NCBI GenBank assembly: GCA_934463345.1
Contig: CAKSJL010000066.1
Span: forward strand, 1 to 8,826
Reading direction: 5' to 3'
Source: an uncultured Oscillospiraceae bacterium
GTDB lineage: Bacteria > Bacillota > Clostridia > Oscillospirales > Ruminococcaceae
Length of the DNA stretch: 8,826 nt
The first letter of the stretch is position 1; each line of letters begins with the position of its first letter. The notes beneath the pieces are model-generated. The model did no database searches and had not been told where the DNA came from. It saw only the letters and a list, made by a program, of their open reading frames with translations. This document shows positions 1 to 6,717 of the stretch, in pieces. Made by a program: the position numbers and the translations under genes.

Positions 1-1062
1 CTTCAGACCGTACAATACGCCCCAGATCAGAAGTGTACGAATACCCACAGATTTCCAGAAGCTTGATCTGTCTATCGGAAGATCGCCGACCATTTTTCCG
101 GTCTGACCATTCATTGCAAATGTGAACTTTTGGTCTCTCCAGGTTGTGTTCATTATCCAGACAGGGTAGAGTGCGTATTTTACACTGTTTTCTTTAAGAT
201 TAATATTTGAGCTCTGTACTGTAACACAGATATATCCTCTTGTTGTTTCACGCAGCTTATCTTCAACACTCCTTTTGACACGAGTATTTGCACGATTTCT
301 CGATTCGTCAGAAGAAACGTCGTATTTGTCTGCAACATATCCTGCAAGGTATGCTGTCTGAAAATCAACAGCCTCCTTAAAGTTATAAGGTTCCAGCGAC
401 TCCATGAGATCATCTGCCATTTTCTTTGAACCGTCAACTGGTATATGCTCAAATGACATGTCTCCGGCTCTTTTTAGAAGAAAGTAACTGGTCTCTGTGT
501 AATTGTATTCACTATCGCTCCAGTGTCTGACTTTCTGACCATTATAGTTAACAGTTGAGCTTGTATCACAGTCATATAGCCAGAAGGGAACATAAACACC
601 TTTTATTTCATCTATATGATTTTCGCTTTTAAATACCTTCGGAAGAAGTATTTTTCTTTTAAGATGCTTGACAAATGCTGCTTTTGCGGCCTTTTTATCC
701 AGTTTAAATGGGATAACATAATCAGGACGCAAATCGCCGGCAAAGTTTCCTTTCATGACGATAGGATTATCACAGTAAGGACAAGCAGAAGCAGCGGTAT
801 TCTGATCGCAGATTATTTCTCCGCCGCAGGATTCGCAAGTATAGACAGACATTCCTGTAAGCTCATCTTCACGCCATTTGTTTTCTTCATTTTCATTCCA
901 TTTCATATCATCGGGAGCGGAATTCAGCGCTTCGTCATAAGCCTTCATGGCTTCAAGATCAAATTCAGAATCACAGTAAGGACATTTCATTTTCTGCGAT
1001 GAGCTGTCAAATTCAATAGCACCTCCACATTTGGGGCACTTATATTCCAGTAAAGTTGACAT
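1..1062 (-). CDS. TFIIB-type zinc-ribbon protein with probable C-terminal membrane segment (YdjG-like), partial
   Basis: The reading frame is open from the ATG at 1062 to the window edge, giving 354 residues without a stop; the C-terminus is missing. AAGAGGTG lies just before the start. Two four-cysteine ribbons are visible: C9/C12 with C27/C30, and C76/C79 with C94/C97, both ending in CPYC. A long soluble middle follows, then a conserved-looking stretch around residues 297-335 (LYPVWIM..., NGQTGKMVGDLP). A hydrophobic segment starts near residue 341 (IRTLLIWGVLYGL) and looks like the first membrane helix. Proteins of this type are often mislabelled as helicase or PriA because of the ribbons; no helicase motif is present. 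In Bacillus subtilis a comparable protein, YdjG, is encoded with the SPFH protein YdjI and PspA and works at the membrane in envelope stress. Here it follows an SPFH gene by 85 bases, which supports the same pairing. The exact function is not established from this sequence. Confidence 0.8.
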   Translation of the reverse strand, partial: MSTLLEYKCPKCGGAIEFDSSSQKMKCPYCDSEFDLEAMKAYDEALNSAPDDMKWNENEENKWREDELTGMSVYTCESCGGEIICDQNTAASACPYCDNPIVMKGNFAGDLRPDYVIPFKLDKKAAKAAFVKHLKRKILLPKVFKSENHIDEIKGVYVPFWLYDCDTSSTVNYNGQKVRHWSDSEYNYTETSYFLLKRAGDMSFEHIPVDGSKKMADDLMESLEPYNFKEAVDFQTAYLAGYVADKYDVSSDESRNRANTRVKRSVEDKLRETTRGYICVTVQSSNINLKENSVKYALYPVWIMNTTWRDQKFTFAMNGQTGKMVGDLPIDRSSFWKSVGIRTLLIWGVLYGLK

Positions 1063-1097
1063 TGTTTCACCTCTTAAATATTAAACAGATAAAGTCA

Positions 1098-1125
1098 GAG
1101 AATACCTGCATGTACAGATATTCTC
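1098..1125 (-). other. Intercistronic RNA hairpin between the SPFH and zinc-ribbon genes
   Basis: GAGAATA at 1098-1104 is the inverted complement of TATTCTC at 1119-1125, and CTG/CAG continues the stem inside. The non-Watson-Crick position (1105/1118) becomes a G-U pair only in the minus-strand transcript, as does the next possible closing pair at 1109/1114. This gives an 11-12 bp stem with a four-base loop. No strong U-run follows, so a full terminator is unlikely. It may tune the amount or stability of the downstream message, which is inference. Confidence 0.55.
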
Positions 1126-1147
1126 ACGACCAAGCAAGTTTCTTTAA

Positions 1148-2485
1148 TTATTTTATGTCATTCTCGTCAAATATATCTCCGCATTCAGGGCAGAATTTAG
1201 GAGGATTTTTAGGATCAGCAGGTTCCCAGCCACATTTGTCACATTTGTAAAGTGGTTCTGCTGCCGGTTTTGGTTTTCCGCATTCAGCGCAGAACTTGCC
1301 CTTATTTACAGCACCGCACGAACAAGTCCAACCTGCTGTATCAGCCGGCTTTGGTTTTCCGCATTCAGAACAGAATTTTGCTGTGTTTACAGCACCGCAT
1401 GAACATGTCCAGCCACCTGCGGCATTTGGCTGTTGTGCAGCCGCCTGCTGTGCCATTTGCTGTTGCTGAGCTTGCTGCTGCTGACCCATGGCGAACAGAT
1501 TCTGTGCATTAAGCCCACCTGCTGCCTGAGCCATGTTCATACCCATAAAGCCCGCCATTGCTCCGCCTGAATTTGAAGCGGCAGCTCTCATTGCATCAGC
1601 CTGTGCTCCGACCATAGCAGCCCCAGCCATGTTCGCATTTCTGAATACAGCGGTTTTCTGGAGCTCCTTTATCATATCTTCGTCTTCCTTTGGAGCATTT
1701 ACTGAATTGATTCCGATAGAAACGATTTCAAGTCCTCTTAATTTTTGCCACTTTGCATTGAGTTCATTATTCATGGCATCGCAAAGCTCCTGAGTATGAC
1801 CAGGAAGAGCGCTATATCTTACACCAAGCTCTGAAATTTTAGCAAAAGCCGGCTGAAGAGCATTAAGAAATTCTGTTTTTAACTGACAATCAATATTTTC
1901 ACGGGTATATTCTTCGGAAACATTTCCGCAGACATTTGTGTAGAAAAGCATAGGGTCGATTATTTTATACGAGAAAACGCCGTTGCATCGAACTGAAATA
2001 TCAACATCAAGTCCGATATTTGTATCAACAACTCTGAACGGAACAGGGTTAGGCGTTCCGAATTTGTTGTCAACAAGTTCCTTTGTATTAAAGTAATAGA
2101 CACGCTGGTCAACGCCGGCATCTCCGCCATATGTGAACCTTTTGCCTATTGTTTTAAATGTATTCTTTATGCCCTGACCCAGGCTTCCGCAGAACAGACT
2201 TGGTTCTGATGAGGTGTCATATGTAAAGTTTCCCGGTTCAGCGCAGATTTCAACGATTTTTCCATTTTCGACAATTATCATGCATTGTCCGTCAGCGACA
2301 GCAATTCCGCTTCCGTTTGTGATAACATTATCGTTTCCCTTGGTGTTTGATGAACGACCAGAAACCTTTTTGTGTCCTCTTGTTACAAGTACATCACTTG
2401 CAAGAGCGTCACAGTAAATAAATTCTTTCCACTGATCGGCAAGTGTACCGCCGACAGAGCCTAAAGCAGCTTTAATAAGTCCCAT
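1148..2485 (-). CDS. SPFH-domain protein with three C-terminal zinc ribbons (YdjI-like)
   Basis: This 445-residue protein starts at an ATG with AAGGAGAT at 2491-2498. Residues about 1-285 form an SPFH/prohibitin-like region (features include DQRVYYFNTKE, PVPFRVVDTNIGLDVDISV, and the GLEIVSIGINSVNAP end of the domain); relatives are annotated as SPFH or 'virion core protein'. Residues 286-330 are rich in Ala, Met and Gly. Residues 335-353 are a Gln/Ala linker. The tail carries CxC...CxxC units at C361/C363/C372/C375 and C388/C390/C399/C402, then a CxxC...CxxC unit at C415/C418/C432/C435, each able to bind one zinc. SPFH proteins assemble at membranes; no transmembrane helix or signal peptide is seen here, so recruitment by the downstream membrane-linked zinc-ribbon protein is plausible. 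In B. subtilis, YdjI is the matching member of the pspA-ydjGHI operon. Family is confident; the stress role is inferred by analogy. No pspA lies in this window. Confidence 0.88.
   Translation of the reverse strand: MGLIKAALGSVGGTLADQWKEFIYCDALASDVLVTRGHKKVSGRSSNTKGNDNVITNGSGIAVADGQCMIIVENGKIVEICAEPGNFTYDTSSEPSLFCGSLGQGIKNTFKTIGKRFTYGGDAGVDQRVYYFNTKELVDNKFGTPNPVPFRVVDTNIGLDVDISVRCNGVFSYKIIDPMLFYTNVCGNVSEEYTRENIDCQLKTEFLNALQPAFAKISELGVRYSALPGHTQELCDAMNNELNAKWQKLRGLEIVSIGINSVNAPKEDEDMIKELQKTAVFRNANMAGAAMVGAQADAMRAAASNSGGAMAGFMGMNMAQAAGGLNAQNLFAMGQQQQAQQQQMAQQAAAQQPNAAGGWTCSCGAVNTAKFCSECGKPKPADTAGWTCSCGAVNKGKFCAECGKPKPAAEPLYKCDKCGWEPADPKNPPKFCPECGDIFDENDIK
1250..1411 (-). repeat. Two tandem 81-base units encoding duplicated zinc ribbons
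   Basis: Two copies, at 1331-1411 and 1250-1330, each encode 27 residues of the form WTCSCGAVN..KFC.ECGKPKPA. They are highly similar at DNA level too (shared TTTGGTTTTCCGCATTCAG and TTTACAGCACCGCA), with differences mostly in the middle and the linker. This is an in-frame internal duplication in the SPFH gene. Confidence 0.85.
1427..1483 (-). repeat. CAG-rich low-complexity stretch encoding a Gln/Ala linker
   Basis: The coding strand has runs of CAG and CAA codons broken by GCA/GCT, giving residues 335-353 of the SPFH protein (QQQQAQQQQMAQQ and so on). It separates the membrane-assembly part from the zinc ribbons and probably acts as a flexible spacer. Triplet runs of this kind can change length by slippage. 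Confidence 0.75.
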
Positions 2486-2558
2486 TATAGATCTCCTTAA
2501 AAATCAAATTACAGAGCAGTATAGCCCTGCCTTATTAACATAATTAATGTGTAATGAA

Positions 2559-2587
2559 ATTATAACACAAAACACAAAAAAATGCAA
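2559..2587 (-). promoter_or_regulatory. Probable extended -10 sigma-A promoter for the SPFH operon
   Basis: On the minus strand, a perfect TATAAT (2559-2564) is preceded by TGT (2565-2567), forming an extended -10 TGnTATAAT. A weak -35 (TTGCAT, 2582-2587, three of six matches) lies 17 bases upstream, and the spacer is T/G-rich. Transcription would start near 2552, leaving a leader of about 65 bases before the SPFH start. Confidence 0.65.
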
Positions 2588-2651
2588 GACCTCAGTATTG
2601 CTTTTTGTCGAAAATGTTGATGCGAAAAATATTAAGTCTGTGAAAATGTAC

Positions 2652-2675
2652 GTTCTGTGATAAATATGACAGAAC
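2652..2675. promoter_or_regulatory. 24-base dyad, candidate operator in the divergent region
   Basis: GTTCTGT (2652-2658) and ACAGAAC (2669-2675) are perfect inverted repeats, and the ten bases between also contain ATA/TAT in register, so 10 of 12 pairs match. The core at 2656-2671 reads TGTGA-N6-TGACA, one base away from the Crp/Fnr-family pattern TGTGA-N6-TCACA. It lies 42 bases upstream of the rightward -35 box and 64 bases upstream of the leftward -35. No U-run follows in either direction, so an operator is more likely than a terminator. The regulator is unknown. Confidence 0.5.
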
Positions 2676-2681
2676 AATGAA

Positions 2682-2693
2682 AGTTTTGAAACT
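2682..2693. promoter_or_regulatory. Short palindrome AGTTT-TG-AAACT, possible operator
   Basis: Two perfect 5-base half-sites are separated by TG and sit 24 bases upstream of the rightward -35 box. Ribbon-helix-helix proteins commonly bind short half-sites of this size near their own promoters, so self-regulation by the adjacent RHH gene is possible. A palindrome this short in AT-rich DNA can also arise by chance. Confidence 0.3.
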
Positions 2694-2717
2694 CGCAATT
2701 AATTTTATATAAATCGC

Positions 2718-2746
2718 TTGACAGGTTATATGCTAGATGCTATAAT
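2718..2746 (+). promoter_or_regulatory. Consensus sigma-A promoter for the RHH-clpB operon
   Basis: A perfect -35 TTGACA (2718-2723) and a perfect -10 TATAAT (2741-2746) are separated by exactly 17 bases. Transcription would start near 2753, giving a very short leader of about 16 bases that is mostly ribosome site. Such a strong basal promoter suggests either high constant expression or control by a repressor. The direct repeat ATGCTA at 2730-2735 and 2737-2742 lies in the spacer and the start of the -10. Confidence 0.9.
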
Positions 2747-2768
2747 GTTAATACGAGGAGGGGAGAAA

Positions 2769-3425
2769 ATGAAGAAGAGCGTTTACAGCCTGGTTTTATC
2801 AGATGATGTTGTGGCAGCAGTCGATGAACTGGCATATAAAATGAATACAAGCCGTTCAAATCTCATAAACCAGATTCTTGCGGAACATGTTTCTTTTAAA
2901 ACGCCAGAAAGCATAATGAAAGATATATTCAACTGTATGAGAGCAATGATGGATAATCATTTTCAGATTCAGGGACAGGCTTCTGACGCAATGCTTTCAA
3001 TCAGGAGTCCTCTCAGGTACAAGCCGACTATCAGATATCGTGTTGAATTGAAAAAGGAGATTGACAATGATGTATTCGGATTTCTTTCAGTTTCATTCAG
3101 AACTCAGAGTACACAGCTTTTAGCCATGCTTGAGGGATTTTTCAAACTTTGGTATAAGCTTGAAAATTATTATATTGGAAAATATTTTTCGGAGGGTGTT
3201 GAATATGTTTATTCAGACGGTAAATTTATTAGAAAGCTTAAATTTTCAAAGAATATTGATAAATCTCAGCCGGAAAGTGTCGGCAGAGCGATAGGAGAAT
3301 ATGTCCGGCTTATAGATACTCAGTTGAAACTTTATTTTGCCGGAACAGATGAACCAGAATTAACTGCTGGAAAAATGGAAAGACTTCTTTTGGACAGATT
3401 AAACAGCGGCATGGCTGTTATCTGA
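2769..3425 (+). CDS. Ribbon-helix-helix (CopG/Arc-type) protein with a C-terminal domain I do not recognise
   Basis: This 218-residue protein starts at the ATG at 2769, set by GAGGAGGGGAG at 2755-2765. A TTG 51 bases upstream in the same frame is the first T of the -35 box, so it cannot be the start. Residues 2-10 form the beta strand, 12-24 helix 1 and 28-40 helix 2 (NTSRSNLINQILAEHV) of an RHH DNA-binding fold, which acts as a dimer. The remaining 175 residues are far longer than in simple RHH antitoxins or repressors. They include a mixed aromatic/basic region (SIRSPLRYKPTIRYRVEL, near 77-94) and two hydrophobic stretches (FGFLSVSF; LLAMLEGFFKLWYKL), probably a sensing or oligomerisation domain. 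No toxin gene is adjacent. The gene is 24 bases upstream of clpB on the same strand, so the two are probably co-transcribed. A regulator of clpB, of the divergent SPFH operon, or of itself is plausible; that role is inference. Confidence 0.8.
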   Translation: MKKSVYSLVLSDDVVAAVDELAYKMNTSRSNLINQILAEHVSFKTPESIMKDIFNCMRAMMDNHFQIQGQASDAMLSIRSPLRYKPTIRYRVELKKEIDNDVFGFLSVSFRTQSTQLLAMLEGFFKLWYKLENYYIGKYFSEGVEYVYSDGKFIRKLKFSKNIDKSQPESVGRAIGEYVRLIDTQLKLYFAGTDEPELTAGKMERLLLDRLNSGMAVI

Positions 3426-3449
3426 CTATATTATCGGGAGGTATGATTT

Positions 3450-6047
3450 ATGAATGCACAGAAATTTACACAGAAATCTCTTGAAGCTGTTCAGTTAGCT
3501 CAGGATGTCGCAATTGAATATCAGAACAATGCGATTGAACCTGAACACATTGTTTATGCTTTGCTGAATCAGGAAAACGGTCTTATAGGACAGCTTATGC
3601 AGAAAATGAATATTGATGTTCAGGCGCTTACAAATTCGGTTGTCAGAATTATTTCAGAAAAACCAAAGGTGAGTGGAAGCGGACGTCAGAGCGGTACTGT
3701 ATATATTTCCTCAGAAGCAGACAGAATATTTGTTGAAGCTGAAAAGCAGGCAAAAAATATGAAAGATGAATATGTATCGGTTGAGCATATTTTTCTTTCA
3801 ATTCTTGAAAATCAGACTCCAAAGCTGAAAGAGATTTTCAGAGCATTTTCTATAAATAAAAACAAATTTCTTGAAGTACTAATGCAGGTAAGGGGCAATG
3901 CAACTGTAACTAACCAGAACCCTGAGGAAACCTATGATGTTCTTGCTAAGTATGGTCAGGAACTTGTAGAGCTTGCAAGAAATAATAAGCTTGACCCTGT
4001 TATAGGACGTGACAGCGAGATAAGGAACGTTATTAGAATTCTTTCAAGGAAAACTAAGAATAATCCTGTACTGATAGGTGAGCCTGGTGTTGGTAAAACA
4101 GCGATTGCAGAAGGCCTTGCTTTAAGAATTGTAGCCGGTGATGTTCCGGACAGCCTGAAAGACAGAAAGATTTTTTCACTTGACCTTGGTGCACTTGTAG
4201 CCGGTGCAAAATACAGGGGCGAATTTGAGGAGAGACTTAAGGCAGTTCTTTCTGAAATTAAAAAGAGTGAGGGCAGAATTATTCTATTCATTGATGAGCT
4301 TCATACAATAGTCGGTGCTGGTAAGACTGACGGTGCAATGGATGCCGGAAATCTTCTGAAGCCTATGCTTGCAAGAGGTGAACTGCACTGTATAGGTGCA
4401 ACAACTCTTAACGAATACAGACAGTATATTGAAAAGGATGCAGCGCTTGAAAGACGTTTTCAGCCGGTTATGGTAAATGAACCGTCAGTAGAGGATACAA
4501 TTTCAATATTAAGAGGCCTTAAAGAACGTTATGAGGTATTCCATGGCGTTAAAATTCACGATCAGGCTCTTATAGCTGCTGCAACACTTTCGGACAGATA
4601 TATTACAGACAGATTTCTTCCGGATAAGGCTATCGACCTTGTTGATGAAGCATGCGCTATGATAAGGACTGAAATAGATTCAATGCCAACAGAGCTTGAT
4701 GAAATTTCAAGAAAGATAATTCAGCATGAAATTGAAGAGGCTGCATTAAAGAAAGAAAATGACAAAATATCTGTTGAACACCTTGAGGAAGTTCAGAAAG
4801 AACTTGCAGAAATGCGAAGCAAATTTAATGAAATGAAAGCAAAGTGGGAAAATGAAAAAACTGCTATTACAAAGGTTCAAAAGCTCAGGGAAGATATCGA
4901 AAGGATAAATGCTGATATCGCCAAAGCAGAACGTGAATACGATCTGAACAAAGCAGCTGAGCTTAAATATGGTAAACTTCCGCAGCTCCAGAAAGAGCTT
5001 GAGGATGAAGAAAAAATTGCAGAAAAAGCTAAAAATGGTGACTCGCTTTTAAGAGATAAGGTTACAGATGAAGAAATTGCAAGAATAATTTGTCGTTGGA
5101 CAGGCATTCCGGTTTCAAAGCTTATGGAAGGTGAGCGTGAAAAGCTCCTGCACCTTGATGATGTACTTCATAAACGTGTTATCGGTCAGAATGAAGCAGT
5201 TGAAAAGGTAACAGAAGCTATACTTCGTTCAAGAGCCGGTATTCAGGATCCTGACAGACCAATTGGTTCATTTATGTTCTTAGGACCTACAGGTGTAGGT
5301 AAAACAGAGCTTGCAAAGGCCCTTGCTGAGGCACTGTTTGACGATGAACACAATATTGTTCGTATAGATATGAGTGAATATATGGAGAAGTTTAGTGTGA
5401 GCCGTCTTATAGGAGCTCCTCCTGGATATGTAGGTTATGAGGAAGGCGGTCAGCTTACAGAAGCGGTAAGAAGAAAACCTTATTCTGTAATACTTCTTGA
5501 TGAAGTAGAAAAAGCACATCCTGATGTATTCAATATTCTGCTTCAGGTTCTCGATGACGGGCGTATTACTGACTCTCAGGGCAGAACAGTTGACTTTAAA
5601 AATACAATTATTATTCTTACTTCAAATCTGGGTTCACCATATATTCTTGAGGGTATTAATGAAAACGGTGAAATAAGTGATGAGGCAAGATCTAAAGTTG
5701 ACGGACTTCTGAAACAGCAATTCAGACCGGAATTTCTTAACCGTCTTGACGAGATTGTCTTCTATAAACCACTTACAAAGCAGGAGATTTACGGTATTGT
5801 TGATCTTATGCTTAATGATCTCAGAAACCGCTTGAAAGATAAACAGTTGGATGTAGCTGTTACAGACAAGGCCAAGGAATATATCGTAGATCAGGGTTAC
5901 GATCCTAACTATGGTGCACGTCCACTTAGAAGGTTCTTACAGAGAAAAGCGGAAACACTTATTGCAAAGAAAATCATTGCTGATGATGTTGCACCTGAAA
6001 CAACGCTTACACTTGATTATGATGGAGAAAATCTGATAGTAAGGTAA
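3450..6047 (+). CDS. clpB: ATP-dependent chaperone ClpB (Hsp100 disaggregase)
   Basis: ClpB is a cytosolic hexamer that threads aggregated proteins through its pore using ATP, working with DnaK/DnaJ/GrpE. At 865 residues it has the normal full length. The order is: two Clp-N repeats (about 1-145); AAA1 with Walker A GEPGVGKT (210-217), pore loop KYRGEFE (254-260), Walker B ILFIDE (278-283) and ERRF arginine fingers (334-337); a long coiled-coil middle domain (about 410-535); AAA2 with Walker A GPTGVGKT (612-619), pore loop GYVG (659-662) and Walker B VILLDE (680-685); and sensor-2 GARPLRR (822-828). The long middle domain and the lack of a visible ClpP-binding IGF/IGL loop separate it from ClpA and ClpC. 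GGGAGGT at 3436-3442 sets the start. It follows the RHH gene by 24 bases. No CtsR repeat or CIRCE element was seen upstream, so the usual Gram-positive heat-shock control is not evident. Confidence 0.98.
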   Translation: MNAQKFTQKSLEAVQLAQDVAIEYQNNAIEPEHIVYALLNQENGLIGQLMQKMNIDVQALTNSVVRIISEKPKVSGSGRQSGTVYISSEADRIFVEAEKQAKNMKDEYVSVEHIFLSILENQTPKLKEIFRAFSINKNKFLEVLMQVRGNATVTNQNPEETYDVLAKYGQELVELARNNKLDPVIGRDSEIRNVIRILSRKTKNNPVLIGEPGVGKTAIAEGLALRIVAGDVPDSLKDRKIFSLDLGALVAGAKYRGEFEERLKAVLSEIKKSEGRIILFIDELHTIVGAGKTDGAMDAGNLLKPMLARGELHCIGATTLNEYRQYIEKDAALERRFQPVMVNEPSVEDTISILRGLKERYEVFHGVKIHDQALIAAATLSDRYITDRFLPDKAIDLVDEACAMIRTEIDSMPTELDEISRKIIQHEIEEAALKKENDKISVEHLEEVQKELAEMRSKFNEMKAKWENEKTAITKVQKLREDIERINADIAKAEREYDLNKAAELKYGKLPQLQKELEDEEKIAEKAKNGDSLLRDKVTDEEIARIICRWTGIPVSKLMEGEREKLLHLDDVLHKRVIGQNEAVEKVTEAILRSRAGIQDPDRPIGSFMFLGPTGVGKTELAKALAEALFDDEHNIVRIDMSEYMEKFSVSRLIGAPPGYVGYEEGGQLTEAVRRKPYSVILLDEVEKAHPDVFNILLQVLDDGRITDSQGRTVDFKNTIIILTSNLGSPYILEGINENGEISDEARSKVDGLLKQQFRPEFLNRLDEIVFYKPLTKQEIYGIVDLMLNDLRNRLKDKQLDVAVTDKAKEYIVDQGYDPNYGARPLRRFLQRKAETLIAKKIIADDVAPETTLTLDYDGENLIVR

Positions 6048-6071
6048 TATAGACAGGTTCAAAATAAATCA

Positions 6072-6106
6072 GGGGATGCCCATTGTACGCAGGGCATCCC
6101 CTTTTT
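6072..6106 (+). terminator. Rho-independent terminator after clpB
   Basis: GGGGATGCCC (6072-6081) pairs perfectly with GGGCATCCCC (6092-6101) around a ten-base loop, and five Ts follow. It lies 24 bases past the clpB stop. The dpaB gene converges on it; in that direction the stem is the same but is followed only by TGATTTATTTTG, so it may also end the dpaAB transcript less efficiently. Confidence 0.93.
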
Positions 6107-6135
6107 ATTATGCAAAAGACTTTTTCCTATTGTAG

Positions 6136-6717
6136 TCAGCAGAGAACAGGCTGGATTTGTCTGCCTTCCAAAGCTGCCATAATCGTTTCTTCAAGCCTTG
6201 TAAAATCACATACAGCGGACGTTGGTTTGCTTATTTTGTCATCCTGATAAAAAGGAACAAAATAATAATTTTTTGTATTCATAAGCATAGCAATATTTTT
6301 CATTGATCCTGCAAGAGAATCATTTGATGCGAGCGCAATAACAACCGGTTTTCTGTTGCGCAGATGAGATTTTACAGCCATAAGAGAGGGGGCGTCAGTT
6401 ATACTCATAGCGAGTTTGGCACAGGTGTTACCAGTACATGGGCAGACAACAAGTATATCTGCAAGATTCTTAGGTCCAATTGGCTCGGCATCTTCAATTT
6501 TTGTAATGACCTTTCTGCCACAGATGTCTTCAAGTATTTTTAAATTTTCTTCGGCAGTCCCGAATCTTGAATCTATAGATGAGGCGTTATAGGACATTAT
6601 CGGTATCAGCTCGGCACCTTTTTTCTTCAGATTTTCAGCCTGAAGAAAGCTTTTTTTAAATGTACAAAATGAACCGGTCATAACAAAACCGATTCGTATA
6701 TCTGAAAAATCAGTCAT
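6136..6717 (-). CDS. dpaB: Dipicolinate synthase subunit B (SpoVFB)
   Basis: This is the flavoprotein-like subunit that acts with DpaA to make dipicolinic acid from a lysine-pathway intermediate in the mother cell. The product is loaded into the spore core with calcium and gives heat resistance. The protein has 193 residues, close to the usual 200. Family marks are IGFVMTGSFCTF near the N-terminus (9-20), a cysteine-rich ILVVCPCTGNTCAKLA segment (88-103) that resembles the binding loop of flavin-type decarboxylases, and KPTSAVCDF (164-172). Its ATG lies inside the end of dpaA: ATGACTGA contains both the start and the upstream stop, an 8-base overlap that indicates translational coupling. AAAGAAAGG lies just upstream. 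Unlike B. subtilis, no asd, dapG or dapA follows; the gene converges on clpB instead. Confidence 0.94.
   Translation of the reverse strand: MTDFSDIRIGFVMTGSFCTFKKSFLQAENLKKKGAELIPIMSYNASSIDSRFGTAEENLKILEDICGRKVITKIEDAEPIGPKNLADILVVCPCTGNTCAKLAMSITDAPSLMAVKSHLRNRKPVVIALASNDSLAGSMKNIAMLMNTKNYYFVPFYQDDKISKPTSAVCDFTRLEETIMAALEGRQIQPVLC

Noticed and set aside
180..452. A 90-codon minus-strand open frame.
   Set aside because: It is an alternative frame inside the zinc-ribbon gene, with no family resemblance and no ribosome site.
616..1002. A 128-codon plus-strand open frame.
   Set aside because: It is antisense to the zinc-ribbon gene, whose cysteine motifs and ribosome site mark the true frame. 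The same applies to the short plus-strand frames within 1252-1793 and 2214-2417, antisense to the SPFH gene.
1250..1411. The repeated units as a CRISPR or other non-coding array.
   Set aside because: There are only two units, with no unique spacers, and they encode in-frame zinc ribbons.
2652..2675. The dyad as a transcription terminator.
   Set aside because: It lies upstream of both divergent genes, and no U-run follows the stem in either direction.
2687..2692. TGAAAC as a sigma-W type -35 element.
   Set aside because: No CGTA-type -10 is found at the right distance on the plus strand, and it points away from the SPFH operon.
2504..2698. A 64-codon minus-strand open frame upstream of the SPFH gene.
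   Set aside because: It covers the SPFH promoter and the palindromes, has no ribosome site that I can see, and its composition looks like translated AT-rich intergenic DNA.
2486..2768. CtsR or CIRCE heat-shock elements upstream of the RHH-clpB operon.
   Set aside because: No GGTCAAA-type direct repeat and no TTAGCACTC/GAGTGCTAA pair could be found by eye.
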